Below are positions 44,006-53,303 of a DNA stretch of 64,000 bases, piece after piece. The position numbers were made by a program, and so were the translations under genes. The stretch lies in contig JAYPVI010000001.1 in the NCBI GenBank assembly GCA_038134525.1, forward strand, positions 238,118-302,117, read 5' to 3'. Under the pieces are notes generated by a model. That model was not told where the DNA came from. It saw only the letters and a program-made list of their open reading frames with translations, and did no database searches. Every line of letters begins with the position of its first letter. The stretch's first letter is position 1. Source of the stretch: GCA-002727735 sp038134525. Its GTDB lineage: Bacteria > Bacteroidota > Bacteroidia > Flavobacteriales_D > Parvicellaceae.

Positions 44006-45459
44006 AAAACTTATTCATAAAAAAATACTATTCATATTTTTTTACATTTTTAGGGCCGACAATCTTCTTTTTAAGTTTTTTGTTCGACACCCCGAATGGA
44101 ATGAAAACTGCAGGATGGCGATTATTAGGTATAGTTGCATGGATGATTATTTGGTGGATTAGCGAAGTAGTACCGATAGCAGTCACAGCTTTATTACCGA
44201 TAGTTCTTTTTCCCTCCTGCGAAATTATGTCTATTCAACAAACCGGTGCCAACTATGGTCATAAGTACATTTTTTTATTTATCGGTGGTTTTATTTTGGC
44301 AAATGCTATTCAAAAATGGAACTTACATCAACGAATTGCATTAAATATTATTCTTAGGTTAGGAGGTAGTACAAGCAAAATTATTTTAGGGTTTATGATA
44401 GCAACCGGATTTCTTTCTATGTGGATCTCTAATACGGCTACTACTGTCATGATGCTTCCCATAGCCTTATCGGTTATTTCTCTAATAAAAAATCATCCTG
44501 AGAGAAAGGAAAATGAACACCTTCTATTTGGAAAAGCATTAATGCTAGCTGTTGCTTACAGTGCTTCTGCTGGGGGAATTGCGACAATGATAGGTACGCC
44601 ACCAAATTTAATTTTTGCTGGTTTTGTAGAAGATAACTTAAATACTGAAATTTCATTTTTTCAATGGATGAAAATAGGCCTTCCTATATCCGTTTCATTA
44701 ATTATAATAATATGGATTTACCTCACCAAATTTGCATTCAAACTTCCAAAAAAAGGATTTCCAGATGGAAAGCAAGAAGTTCAAAAATTATTACATCAAA
44801 TGGGGGGGCTGAAAAACGAAGAAAAAAAAGTTATGTTTATTTTTTTGGTTACTATTTTGTGTTGGATTAGTAGAGAATACATGATTTCGCCATTTATCCC
44901 CAATTTTGATGACTCTATGATTGCCATTGCGAGTGCCATTTTTCTTTTCATAATACCCTCTAAAAACAACAGAAAACCTTTACTTGAGTGGAAAGAAGCA
45001 GTAAAAATTCCTTGGGGGATATTAATTTTATTTGGAGGGGGGCTTTCTATCGCAAATGGATTTCAAACATCAGAAATGGATATTTGGATTGGACATCAAC
45101 TTAGTTCCATCACCATCACCAATGCGATAATCGTTTTGTTACTAGTAATTGCTTCTGTTAATTTCATCACTGAAATGTCTTCTAATATGGCAACCACTGC
45201 TATATTGCTACCCATAATGATTCCTCTTTCTGAACTTGTCAGAATTCATCCTTTCTTACTACTTGCAGGAACAACATTAGCAGCCTCTTGTGCCTTTATG
45301 CTACCTGCAGCAACTCCCCCAAATGCCGTTGTGTTTGGTTCGAAATTACTTTCCATTTCAGATATGGTAAAAGCTGGTATATTGATCAATATTTTTTCAA
45401 TACTGATAATCCTATTGGTTGTTTATTTTTTACTACCTGTTTTTTGGGGAATAATGTAA
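43999..45459 (+). CDS. SLC13/DASS-family anion:sodium symporter
   Basis: Membrane protein with about 11 hydrophobic segments. The SNT motifs are SMWISNTATTVMMLPIALSV and, in the second repeat, TEMSSNMATTAILLPI, with PAATPPNAVVFGS near the C-terminus. The family carries di- and tricarboxylates or sulfate with Na+. No ATG is available before residue 35; TTG at 43999, overlapping the DHS-like gene by 7 bases, gives a complete N-terminus. Its coupling to the polyamine genes could be only positional, but the overlap implies co-transcription. Confidence 0.85.
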   Translation: MVKNLFIKKYYSYFFTFLGPTIFFLSFLFDTPNGMKTAGWRLLGIVAWMIIWWISEVVPIAVTALLPIVLFPSCEIMSIQQTGANYGHKYIFLFIGGFILANAIQKWNLHQRIALNIILRLGGSTSKIILGFMIATGFLSMWISNTATTVMMLPIALSVISLIKNHPERKENEHLLFGKALMLAVAYSASAGGIATMIGTPPNLIFAGFVEDNLNTEISFFQWMKIGLPISVSLIIIIWIYLTKFAFKLPKKGFPDGKQEVQKLLHQMGGLKNEEKKVMFIFLVTILCWISREYMISPFIPNFDDSMIAIASAIFLFIIPSKNNRKPLLEWKEAVKIPWGILILFGGGLSIANGFQTSEMDIWIGHQLSSITITNAIIVLLLVIASVNFITEMSSNMATTAILLPIMIPLSELVRIHPFLLLAGTTLAASCAFMLPAATPPNAVVFGSKLLSISDMVKAGILINIFSILIILLVVYFLLPVFWGIM

Positions 45460-45466
45460 TTGGAAA

Positions 45467-46453
45467 TTAGTCTTTTACAATTAAAACTTGTTTTCTGAGC
45501 TCTCCAAATTGAACATTGATAATATAAATTCCATTACTCAAGTGTTCTAGATTTAAAATACTATTTTCTGATGTATACATTAGTCTATTATGTATGTCAA
45601 AAAGTTGTGTAGTAATTGATCCATTAAAGTTCTTAATTTCAACCCTAGCTTCTTTTTTAACAGGATTGGGATAAACCATGATTTCTGAACGATAAAAACC
45701 TAAGGTGTCAGACTGTGGTGAAGCAGGACAAGTATCACAACTTCCCCAACATACAGGTGTCAAAATAGTATCGTTATTGGGTACAACAAAAAGCCTATTG
45801 GTATTATTTAAATCCCCATTTGTACAAGAAGAATTTCCATCTAAATTCTCCTCTATGGACCAATTATCAGCTGAAAACTTATATTCTATAGTGTCTCCAA
45901 CTGGTAATAATTCAGTGTATTCCCAAATTTCATCTAAATTTTGATCTATCATCGTGTCACAATCCCCACAAAATGAATTAAATGTCCCATTGATTTCTGG
46001 ACGAAAAAAATTCTCAGTTACATACTTCATATTAACCTGAAAGGTTACGCTTGATAATGCGGAGTTAACTACATAAAACTCTATTGAATCAATATCATCA
46101 ACTGCAAATCCAGGTGTACAAGGAACCGTACCTGAACCTGATGTGGAAGAGTGGGTTAATTTATACGTTCCTATCGGCAAAGGCGCTAGGGTTAACGTAT
46201 CTCTCGTATCACATATTGCCGCTAACGGCCCTTGGCAATGATGAGAAGAAGATTGAATATCGTTTCCTAAAACAGAAATATATTTGTGATCTAATGGACA
46301 ATCACTATATGCGAAAGATAAATCAATAAAAACGGTAATGGAATCTAATTCAGTTGGTGTGGCAGGAGAGATAGTGATGCCGTTTATCCATGACATTTGG
46401 CAATGGAAATTTGAAAAAGTTATTACAAAAAGGATTAATAAGAATCTTCTCAT
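45467..46453 (-). CDS. Secreted protein with T9SS type A sorting domain
   Basis: A signal peptide (1-19) ends near FHCQ; residues 20-130 have four or more Cys (CPLDHKY, HHCQGPLAAICDTR, TVPCTPGF). Residues about 135-235 (VTFQVNMKYVTENFF, EINGTFNSFCGDCD, DTIEYKFSADNW) look like the starch-binding-like beta domains common in Bacteroidota surface proteins, though sugar binding is not shown. The last 70 residues are a T9SS type A sorting domain (IMVYPNPVKKEARVEI, NIRLMYTSEN-like, LSNGIYIINVQFGELRKQVLIV). Target unknown. Confidence 0.8.
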   Translation of the reverse strand: MRRFLLILFVITFSNFHCQMSWINGITISPATPTELDSITVFIDLSFAYSDCPLDHKYISVLGNDIQSSSHHCQGPLAAICDTRDTLTLAPLPIGTYKLTHSSTSGSGTVPCTPGFAVDDIDSIEFYVVNSALSSVTFQVNMKYVTENFFRPEINGTFNSFCGDCDTMIDQNLDEIWEYTELLPVGDTIEYKFSADNWSIEENLDGNSSCTNGDLNNTNRLFVVPNNDTILTPVCWGSCDTCPASPQSDTLGFYRSEIMVYPNPVKKEARVEIKNFNGSITTQLFDIHNRLMYTSENSILNLEHLSNGIYIINVQFGELRKQVLIVKD

Positions 46454-46498
46454 TTTAAATAAAGTTAAATATAAATTAACTCATATTAATAAGAATCA

Positions 46499-49400
46499 TC
46501 AATCCATTTCAACCATTTGCCATGCTCCAGAACTAATTAATGGCTCGGCTTGTTTAAATTTCATTTCTTTAGTTTCTCCATTTTGCAAGTTCAATAGCTT
46601 AACCCTTTCATTTCTACCCGGTTTTTTGGCCACCATCACAGGTTTCGACTTTACAGGATTAGACTGATCTCGTTGGGCTACCTCTTTATTCATTTGAGTC
46701 GCCTGAGCCAAATCTTCTCTTCCTGTTTTCAACTTACTGTAGTCCTGTTTTTGAGGCTGATTAGAAGAAGTAACTGACTGTTCATTTGAATCATAAATTT
46801 GGGCTTTCATTAAAAATGAAATAATATCTCGATTCATTTTATCCATCATTCCTTGAAACAATTGATACCCTTCAAGCTTGTATATTAGTAAGGGGTCTTT
46901 CTGCTCGTATTGAGCATGATAAACGCTTTGTTTTAAAAAGTCCATTTCTCTCAAGTGCTCTTTCCACTCATTATCAATAAAACCTAAAGTAATGTTTCTC
47001 TCCAATGCTTTAAGAGCTTCTAAACCTTCTGATTTATAAACTTTAGACAACTTGGCCACTACTTTCATGACTCTTTTCCCATCTGTAAATGGAATAACAA
47101 TATTCTCAATTTTATCACCTTGTTGCTCAAAAATATTTTTAATCACAGGAAAGGCTTTTTCTTGTATATACGCTGATTTCCTATTATATCTTTCCTTAGC
47201 TTTTTGATAAAGTATAGTGGTTAATTCATTCACTTCTTTTTCCAAAAACTCTTTTTCTGAAAATGGAGATTCAATACCAAAATTGGTGATGACATCAAAT
47301 TTAAATCCTTCAAAATCAGAACTTTCTTGAGTATATGAAACGATACTAAAACTGATGTCATAGATCATATTATCAATATCTAGATCTAGTTTCTCTCCAA
47401 AAAGAGCATTTTTACGTCTGTTGTAAATAGCTGTTCTTTGGCTGTTCATCACATCATCAAACTCAAGCAGTCGTTTTCGGATACCAAAATTATTTTCTTC
47501 CACTTTTTTCTGTGCCCGCTCAATAGATTTTGTAATCATACTGTGTTGTATTACTTCTCCATCTTTGTGACCCATTCTATCCATCATTTTGGCAATTCGT
47601 TCCGATCCGAATAAACGCATTAAATTATCTTCTAATGAAACAAAAAATTGAGAAGACCCTGGGTCTCCCTGTCTACCAGACCTACCTCTTAACTGTCTAT
47701 CTACTCTTCTTGAATCATGTCTCTCAGTTCCAATAATAGCTAAACCACCGCCATCTTTTACACCTTCACCCAATTTAATATCGGTCCCTCTACCAGCCAT
47801 ATTAGTAGCAATAGTAACCGTACCTGCTTTCCCAGCTTCTGTGACAACTTCTGCTTCCTTTTGATGAAGCTTAGCATTAAGTACTTGGTGTGGCACCTTT
47901 TTCATTTTAAGCATTCTAGAGAGAAGTTCTGATACTTCTACAGAAGTCGTTCCTACTAAAACTGGCCTTCCAGCAGATCTTAAGTTTTCAATTTCATTTA
48001 TAATAGCTTGATATTTTTCTCTACCTGTTTTAAAAACCAAATCATTTTGATCTGAACGAATAATCGGTTTATTGGTTTGAACCACAACAACATCTAAGTT
48101 ATAAATATCCCAAAACTCTTTTGCTTCTGTTTCCGCAGTTCCTGTCATACCAGAAAGCTTATGATACATTCGGAAATAGTTTTGAAGTGTTATGGTCGCA
48201 TAAGTCTGGGATGCAGCTTCTACTTTTACACTTTCTTTTGCTTCTATCGCCTGATGTAATCCGTCAGAGTATCTTCTACCCTCCATAATTCTACCCGTCT
48301 GTTCATCAACGATCTTTACTTTATTGTCCATCACTACATATTCAATATCTTTTTCAAATAATGTATATGCTTTAAGTAATTGATTCATAGAGTGAATACG
48401 TTCTGCCTTTACCGTGTAATCAGCCATCATATCATCCTTCATCTTAATAATCTTCTTGGGATCTTGATGCTTTTGTTCAATTTCAGCTACCATTTCACCA
48501 ATATCAGGAAGGATATAAAAATTAGGATCATTTTCACCTGAAATAAGGTCAATACCCTTTTCAGTAAGATCTATAGTGTTGTTTTTTTCATCAATCACAA
48601 AATATAATAGCTCATCAGCTTTTGGCATTTCTTTTGCGTTATCCTGAAGATAAAAGTTCTCCGTTTTTTGTAAATGGACTTTTATTCCTGGTTCGCTCAA
48701 ATATTTAATTAGGGCTTTGTTTTTTGGTAAACCTCTAAAGGATCTAAAAAGGGCTAAACTTCCTTCCTCAAATAATTTCTTTTGTTCTTTTTTATCTAGA
48801 TCTTCATTTTCTGATTGTGTAATTTTAGTCTTCGCCTCATTTAACAATCCATTGATTAATTTTCGTTGGTAATTAACTAATGTTTCCACTTTTGGTTTAA
48901 GTCCTACATACTCTTGCTCATCCCCTTTTGGTACAGGACCTGAAATAATTAAAGGTGTTCGCGCATCATCAATTAAAACGGAATCTACCTCATCAATAAT
49001 AGCATAGTGGTGTTTTCTTTGTACCAAACCATCTGTTTCTGACACCATATTATCTCTTAGGTAGTCAAAACCAAATTCATTATTCGTTCCAAATGTGATA
49101 TCAGCATCATAAGCTGCCTTTCGTTCAGGAGAATGAGGTTGATAACGATCTATACAATCAACGGATAATCCATGGAATTGATAAAGAGGCCCCATCCACT
49201 CCGCGTCTCGTCTGGCTAGATAATCATTTACGGTAACTACATGTACACCTTTACCCACTAGTGCATTGAGATAAACTGGAAGTGTGGCTACAAGAGTTTT
49301 TCCTTCACCAGTCATCATTTCAGCGATTTTACCTTTATGTAAGGCAGCTCCTCCCATTAGTTGAACATCGTAATGAATCATTGACCATGTTATATCAGAA

Positions 49401-49888
49401 CCAGCTGCGTTCCAACTATTTTTATACACAGCTGTTTCGCCTTCTATTTGAATGAAATCTCCTTTTGAAGCAAGTATTTTATCCAATTCATTTGCTTTCA
49501 CTTTTAGTTGCCCGTTTTCCGTCAATCTTCTTGCAGTCTCTTTGACAACGGCAAATGCTTTAGGCATAATCTCAAGGAGTTTTTCTTCAATTAATTCGTT
49601 CTCATTTTTTTCTAATTTTTCTACTCGTTCAAATAAAGCTTCTTTATCTTGAATAGATATATTTTTAGATGACGCTTTCTGTTTTAATTGTTTTATTTCT
49701 TCAGTAATTTCATGATATGAAGACCTAATGTCTTCTTTGAAAACTGATGTCTGATTTCTTAGTTGATCATCGCTGAATTGCTTTATTTTATCAAACTCTA
49801 CAGCAGTATCATCAATAATTGGAGATAACTCTTTTAGATCTTTCTGAGATTTATCACCAAAGAGTTTTTTAAGGATACCATCTAACAT
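46499..49888 (-). CDS. secA: Preprotein translocase subunit SecA
   Basis: ATPase motor of Sec export. Walker A is MMTGEGKTLVATLP, DEAD-type IIDEVDSVLIDDARTPLI, motif VI-like NMAGRGTDIKLGEGV, GGLAIIGTERHDSRRVDRQLRGRSGRQGDPGSSQFFVSLED. At 1129 residues it carries the large insert typical of Bacteroidota SecA. The C-terminus ends in KFKQAEPLISSGAWQMVEMD, without the zinc-binding Cys motif of E. coli SecA, as in other Flavobacteriia. Followed upstream by DUF2795, cobalamin adenosyltransferase and dusB genes. Confidence 0.97.
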   Translation of the reverse strand: MLDGILKKLFGDKSQKDLKELSPIIDDTAVEFDKIKQFSDDQLRNQTSVFKEDIRSSYHEITEEIKQLKQKASSKNISIQDKEALFERVEKLEKNENELIEEKLLEIMPKAFAVVKETARRLTENGQLKVKANELDKILASKGDFIQIEGETAVYKNSWNAAGSDITWSMIHYDVQLMGGAALHKGKIAEMMTGEGKTLVATLPVYLNALVGKGVHVVTVNDYLARRDAEWMGPLYQFHGLSVDCIDRYQPHSPERKAAYDADITFGTNNEFGFDYLRDNMVSETDGLVQRKHHYAIIDEVDSVLIDDARTPLIISGPVPKGDEQEYVGLKPKVETLVNYQRKLINGLLNEAKTKITQSENEDLDKKEQKKLFEEGSLALFRSFRGLPKNKALIKYLSEPGIKVHLQKTENFYLQDNAKEMPKADELLYFVIDEKNNTIDLTEKGIDLISGENDPNFYILPDIGEMVAEIEQKHQDPKKIIKMKDDMMADYTVKAERIHSMNQLLKAYTLFEKDIEYVVMDNKVKIVDEQTGRIMEGRRYSDGLHQAIEAKESVKVEAASQTYATITLQNYFRMYHKLSGMTGTAETEAKEFWDIYNLDVVVVQTNKPIIRSDQNDLVFKTGREKYQAIINEIENLRSAGRPVLVGTTSVEVSELLSRMLKMKKVPHQVLNAKLHQKEAEVVTEAGKAGTVTIATNMAGRGTDIKLGEGVKDGGGLAIIGTERHDSRRVDRQLRGRSGRQGDPGSSQFFVSLEDNLMRLFGSERIAKMMDRMGHKDGEVIQHSMITKSIERAQKKVEENNFGIRKRLLEFDDVMNSQRTAIYNRRKNALFGEKLDLDIDNMIYDISFSIVSYTQESSDFEGFKFDVITNFGIESPFSEKEFLEKEVNELTTILYQKAKERYNRKSAYIQEKAFPVIKNIFEQQGDKIENIVIPFTDGKRVMKVVAKLSKVYKSEGLEALKALERNITLGFIDNEWKEHLREMDFLKQSVYHAQYEQKDPLLIYKLEGYQLFQGMMDKMNRDIISFLMKAQIYDSNEQSVTSSNQPQKQDYSKLKTGREDLAQATQMNKEVAQRDQSNPVKSKPVMVAKKPGRNERVKLLNLQNGETKEMKFKQAEPLISSGAWQMVEMD

Positions 49889-49990
49889 GCTTTATTTTTT
49901 GGAGTGGTAAAAATAATTGAATAGTTAGAACATATACCTACTATAATCTTAAAAAAGACTAAAGTATGAGATGAGTTGTAGAATTAGTTT

Positions 49991-50212
49991 CTAATATTCA
50001 TCTTCATTGAAGAAAAAATCTTCTTTTGTAGGATAGTCAGGCCAAATTTCTTCAATTGTATCATAAATTTCACCTTCGTCTTCAAGAGCTTGAAGATTCT
50101 CAACAACTTCTAATGGTGCCCCAGTTCTCATGGCAAAATCAATAAGTTCATCTTTTGATGCAGGCCAAGGTGCGTCTTCTAAATATGATGCAAGTTCTAA
50201 TGTCCAATACAT
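49991..50212 (-). CDS. DUF2795 protein
   Basis: A 73-residue acidic protein (ASYLEDAPWPASKDELIDFAMRTGAPLEVVENLQALEDEGEIYDTIEEIWPDY) matching the DUF2795 family of small proteins in Bacteroidota, often next to secA. Function unknown. The promoter at 50238-50267 has both elements and good spacing. Confidence 0.85.
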   Translation of the reverse strand: MYWTLELASYLEDAPWPASKDELIDFAMRTGAPLEVVENLQALEDEGEIYDTIEEIWPDYPTKEDFFFNEDEY

Positions 50213-50237
50213 ATGATAATCTAATTTTTAGATTTCG

Positions 50238-50267
50238 CAAATGTAAATTTTTTATTGAATTGACAAA
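50238..50267 (-). promoter_or_regulatory. Promoter of the DUF2795-secA region
   Basis: On the minus strand TTTG (50267-50264), 18 bases, then TACATTTG (50245-50238): the best match in the window to the Bacteroidota housekeeping promoter TTTG-N19-TAnnTTTG. It lies 25 bases before the DUF2795 ATG; secA is 100 bases downstream of that gene and could share the transcript. Confidence 0.7.
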
Positions 50268-50293
50268 CTAAAATGAAAAAAATTAATCGTTAA

Positions 50294-50845
50294 TTAATTC
50301 TTTTTTGAATTCCAAGGTGTTTCTTCTATATTTTGATCATTTAAGACTTTACGTGCTAAAACAAAAAGAAAATCTGACAGTCGATTTAAATAAACAATTA
50401 CCAAAGGATTTACATAATTTTGTTCGCTTGCTTCAATGACCAGGCGTTCAGCCCTACGACAAACACACCTTGCTATGTGACAGTATGATGAATATTTATG
50501 ACCTCCTGGTAAAATGAAATTGGTCATATCTGGCAAATCACCATCCATCAAATCAATTGACTTTTCCAAATTTGTAGTCAGTGTATTAGACAAAGCCGGA
50601 AGTTTTTTTGACATTTTTTCATCTCCACCTGTGGCTAAATGAGATCCGATGGTGAATAGAGTTTCTTGGATTTCAATGAAATCAATATTTTTAATATCAT
50701 TTAATTCATCTTTTAATAATCCTATCCAAGAATTTAATTCGTCAATGGTACCATAGGCCTGTATATTATGGTTATATTTTTTAACCCTCTTCCCACTAAA
50801 CAACGAAGTAGTGCCTTGGTCACCTGATTTTGTGTAAATTTTCAT
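50294..50845 (-). CDS. Cob(I)alamin adenosyltransferase (PduO type)
   Basis: Transfers adenosine from ATP to reduced cobalamin. MKIYTKSGDQGTTSLFSGKRV starts the ATP site; YGTIDELNSWIGL, RCVCRRAERLV and NRLSDFLFVLAR are family hallmarks. Length 183 aa. Starts 4 bases inside the dusB 3' end, so it is coupled to it. No other cobalamin genes are near. Confidence 0.93.
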   Translation of the reverse strand: MKIYTKSGDQGTTSLFSGKRVKKYNHNIQAYGTIDELNSWIGLLKDELNDIKNIDFIEIQETLFTIGSHLATGGDEKMSKKLPALSNTLTTNLEKSIDLMDGDLPDMTNFILPGGHKYSSYCHIARCVCRRAERLVIEASEQNYVNPLVIVYLNRLSDFLFVLARKVLNDQNIEETPWNSKKN

Positions 50846-51831
50846 ATCAAAGCCATTTCAAATTCATTCTCAATTTCAGAAATGACTGAAAATAATTCTT
50901 CTTTTTCATCTATGGTTACTAGCTTATTTCTTATTGGCTTAAAATTGGGTATCCCTTTGAAATAATTAGCATAATGCCTCCTCATTTCAACTATACCCAC
51001 TCTTTCTCCTTTCCACCTGATACTAAAGTCTAGGTGTTCTTGAACTACCTTGACCCTCTCTGATAAGGTTGGTTTTGCTGCTTCCTCACCATATTTCATG
51101 TAGTGTTTTACCTGATTGAAAAACCATGGATTCCCAATAGTAGCTCTTCCTATCATAATCCCATCTACACCATACTTATTTTTGTACTCTACTGCTTTTT
51201 GAGGAGAATCAATGTCTCCATTTCCAAATACTGGAATATGCATTCTAGGATTATTTTTTACTTCATGAATTAATGTCCAATCTGCCTCTCCTTTGTACAT
51301 CTGAGATCTTGTTCTTCCATGAATTGAAATGGCTTGAATACCTACATCTTGTAGACGTTCTGCGGCTTCCACTATGTATTTTGAATTTTCATCCCAACCA
51401 AGTCGAGTTTTTACAGTTACTGGAAGACCTGTTGATTTTACAACCGCTTTAGTTAATGAGACCATTTTTGGAATATCTTGTAAAATACCTGCACCAGCTC
51501 CCTTGCATGCTACCTTCTTGACTGGGCAACCATAATTAATATCAATAATATCTGGATTAACCTTTTCGCATAGCTCTGTAGCTCTCATCATGGAATCAAA
51601 TTCAGAACCAAAAATTTGGATTCCAACAGGGCGTTCGTATTCAAAAATATCTAATTTTTGAACACTTTTGGTAGCATCTCGAATAAGACCTTCTGATGAA
51701 ATAAACTCCGTATACATGACATCAGCTCCATATTTTTTACATAAAGCTCTAAATGGAGGATCGCTAACATCTTCCATTGGAGCAAGTAAAAGTGGGAAGT
51801 CTCCAAGATTTATATCACCAATTTTAACCAT
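50842..51831 (-). CDS. dusB: tRNA-dihydrouridine synthase DusB
   Basis: FMN enzyme that reduces uridine in tRNA. LAPMEDVSDPPFRALCKKYGADVMYTEF, the catalytic Cys102 in NYGCPVKKVACKGAGAGIL, VKTRLGW, SIHGRTRSQMYKGEADW, VFGNGDI and IGRATIGNPWFF are all present. Length 329 aa. An exact TAnnTTTG box ends 12 bases before its ATG. Confidence 0.95.
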   Translation of the reverse strand: MVKIGDINLGDFPLLLAPMEDVSDPPFRALCKKYGADVMYTEFISSEGLIRDATKSVQKLDIFEYERPVGIQIFGSEFDSMMRATELCEKVNPDIIDINYGCPVKKVACKGAGAGILQDIPKMVSLTKAVVKSTGLPVTVKTRLGWDENSKYIVEAAERLQDVGIQAISIHGRTRSQMYKGEADWTLIHEVKNNPRMHIPVFGNGDIDSPQKAVEYKNKYGVDGIMIGRATIGNPWFFNQVKHYMKYGEEAAKPTLSERVKVVQEHLDFSIRWKGERVGIVEMRRHYANYFKGIPNFKPIRNKLVTIDEKEELFSVISEIENEFEMALI

Positions 51832-51843
51832 GATTTACAATTA

Positions 51844-51851
51844 CAAATGTA
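51844..51851 (-). promoter_or_regulatory. Candidate dusB promoter -7 box
   Basis: TACATTTG on the minus strand fits TAnnTTTG, ending 12 bases before the dusB ATG. No clear -33 TTTG. The divergent CPBP gene has a one-mismatch box, TATATTTC at 51871-51878, 4 bases before its ATG. Confidence 0.45.
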
Positions 51852-51882
51852 GGTATATCCATCTAATTCCTATATTTCGTTC

Positions 51883-52818
51883 ATGAAAAATAGTTTGGAC
51901 GTCACCTCAGGATCATACTACAAGTATTTACTTAATGTGATTTTAATTACGCTTGTTTCCATGACACTATTTCAAATTATTCCCATGCTCATTTTATCAA
52001 GTTTTAAAGAAAATGGAGTGTTAATTCTTACCAACATAGGAACCTACAAGAATGATCCAAACCTAATGGATGAACATTTCAAAAGCATACCTCAAATTTT
52101 TTACAATACTATTAATTCACTAAAAATTTTAACCTTCTTTTCACAAGTAGGAACATTCTTGATTCCAAGTCTGTTAATTTTTTGGCGTTTTAAAAACATA
52201 CCCTTACACTTTAAAAAAATAGATTTGAAAGGAGTATATTATCTATTAGTTCCTTTTTTAATCTTGTTAGGCATTTCTCAATTACTAGTACAATTCAGTT
52301 TATACATTGGTTATGATTTTTTACCAAATTCTGTCTCTACATACTTAGAAAATGAACAACTTTTTAGTACTAAGATTCAAGATTATTTTGTTACAAAAAA
52401 TGGGCTTAATTTGCTATTAAATATTGGTTTAATGGCCATACTTCCAGCTACAGCAGAAGAACTTTTTTTCAGAGGAATTTTACAGCCATTATTTATCCGT
52501 CTAACTTCAAAGAAAATGTTGGGAATACTCATTACATCTGTTATTTTCAGTATTCTTCATTTTCAAATAGATCATTTTCTAGCAATTTTATTCGCTAGTA
52601 TTATATTAGGAATTATCTACCAAAACAAAATGAATATCTACTTAAACATGTTACTCCATTTTGCGTTTAATTGCTTTTCACTTTTAAGCTTATTTTTGAT
52701 TAAAAACAGCATGATAAATGAAACAAACTTGGAGTTAGTGTTGAACTATGGGTTGATCCCGATTGGGATTATTTTATTGATTTTTAGCATTAAAAGAAAC
52801 GGATTGAAATTAGTTTAA
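51883..52818 (+). CDS. CPBP family intramembrane protease-like protein
   Basis: Hydrophobic protein with about eight membrane segments. The CPBP (Abi) motifs are EELFFRG (Glu192-Glu193, Arg197), the FSILHFQIDHF block (His226, His231) and a later NMLLHFAFNCFSL, forming the expected metal site of this glutamic/metallo-protease family (Rce1-like). The substrate is unknown. It is divergent from dusB and convergent with the exbD genes. Confidence 0.87.
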   Translation: MKNSLDVTSGSYYKYLLNVILITLVSMTLFQIIPMLILSSFKENGVLILTNIGTYKNDPNLMDEHFKSIPQIFYNTINSLKILTFFSQVGTFLIPSLLIFWRFKNIPLHFKKIDLKGVYYLLVPFLILLGISQLLVQFSLYIGYDFLPNSVSTYLENEQLFSTKIQDYFVTKNGLNLLLNIGLMAILPATAEELFFRGILQPLFIRLTSKKMLGILITSVIFSILHFQIDHFLAILFASIILGIIYQNKMNIYLNMLLHFAFNCFSLLSLFLIKNSMINETNLELVLNYGLIPIGIILLIFSIKRNGLKLV

Positions 52819-52827
52819 TTTCCTACC

Positions 52828-53289
52828 TTACTTTTCCTTATTAACAGAATAAACAACCTTAAATGCTTCAGCCTCCTTAAGTTCATCTTGAACTTTTTTC
52901 ACAATACGCATCTCCGTCTTTTTATCGACTTTAAACACATTAAAAAATCTAGAATCCCAAACCTGTGAATATTCTGGGTTCTTTCGTAGTTTAACTAGAT
53001 AATCTCTTATTTCTTCATAATCATTAATCAAATCATCATCTAGTTGAACTCTAAAATCATCTACTTTTCCTGGAACCCTGCCAATCCAAAAATAAGCTGC
53101 CTTAATGTTTTTTTCTAGGTCAATTGTTTCTTTTATGGCTACCTTATCAATTTCTAATTTGTTAGTTTCTTTTTCTTTAAAAACAGTAGTAACCATGAAA
53201 AAAAACAAAAGCATGAATACAATGTCTGGAAGTGCAGCCGTTGAAATTCCTGGTTCCTTCTTTTTTTTACCCTTAGAAAACTTTGACAT
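52828..53289 (-). CDS. ExbD/TolR family protein (second copy)
   Basis: N-terminal cytosolic Lys-rich tail, then one membrane helix LPDIVFMLLFFFMVTTVF with the conserved Asp of ExbD, and a periplasmic domain of about 105 residues. It completes the ExbB/ExbD proton channel that energises TonB or Tol. Starts 14 bases after exbD-1. Length 153 aa, close to normal. Confidence 0.87.
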   Translation of the reverse strand: MSKFSKGKKKKEPGISTAALPDIVFMLLFFFMVTTVFKEKETNKLEIDKVAIKETIDLEKNIKAAYFWIGRVPGKVDDFRVQLDDDLINDYEEIRDYLVKLRKNPEYSQVWDSRFFNVFKVDKKTEMRIVKKVQDELKEAEAFKVVYSVNKEK

Positions 53290-53303
53290 ACTTTAAAATT
53301 AAA

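Noticed and set aside
46499..46560. Missing zinc-binding C-terminus of SecA as truncation
   Set aside because: Flavobacteriia SecA proteins commonly end this way, and the chain is full length.
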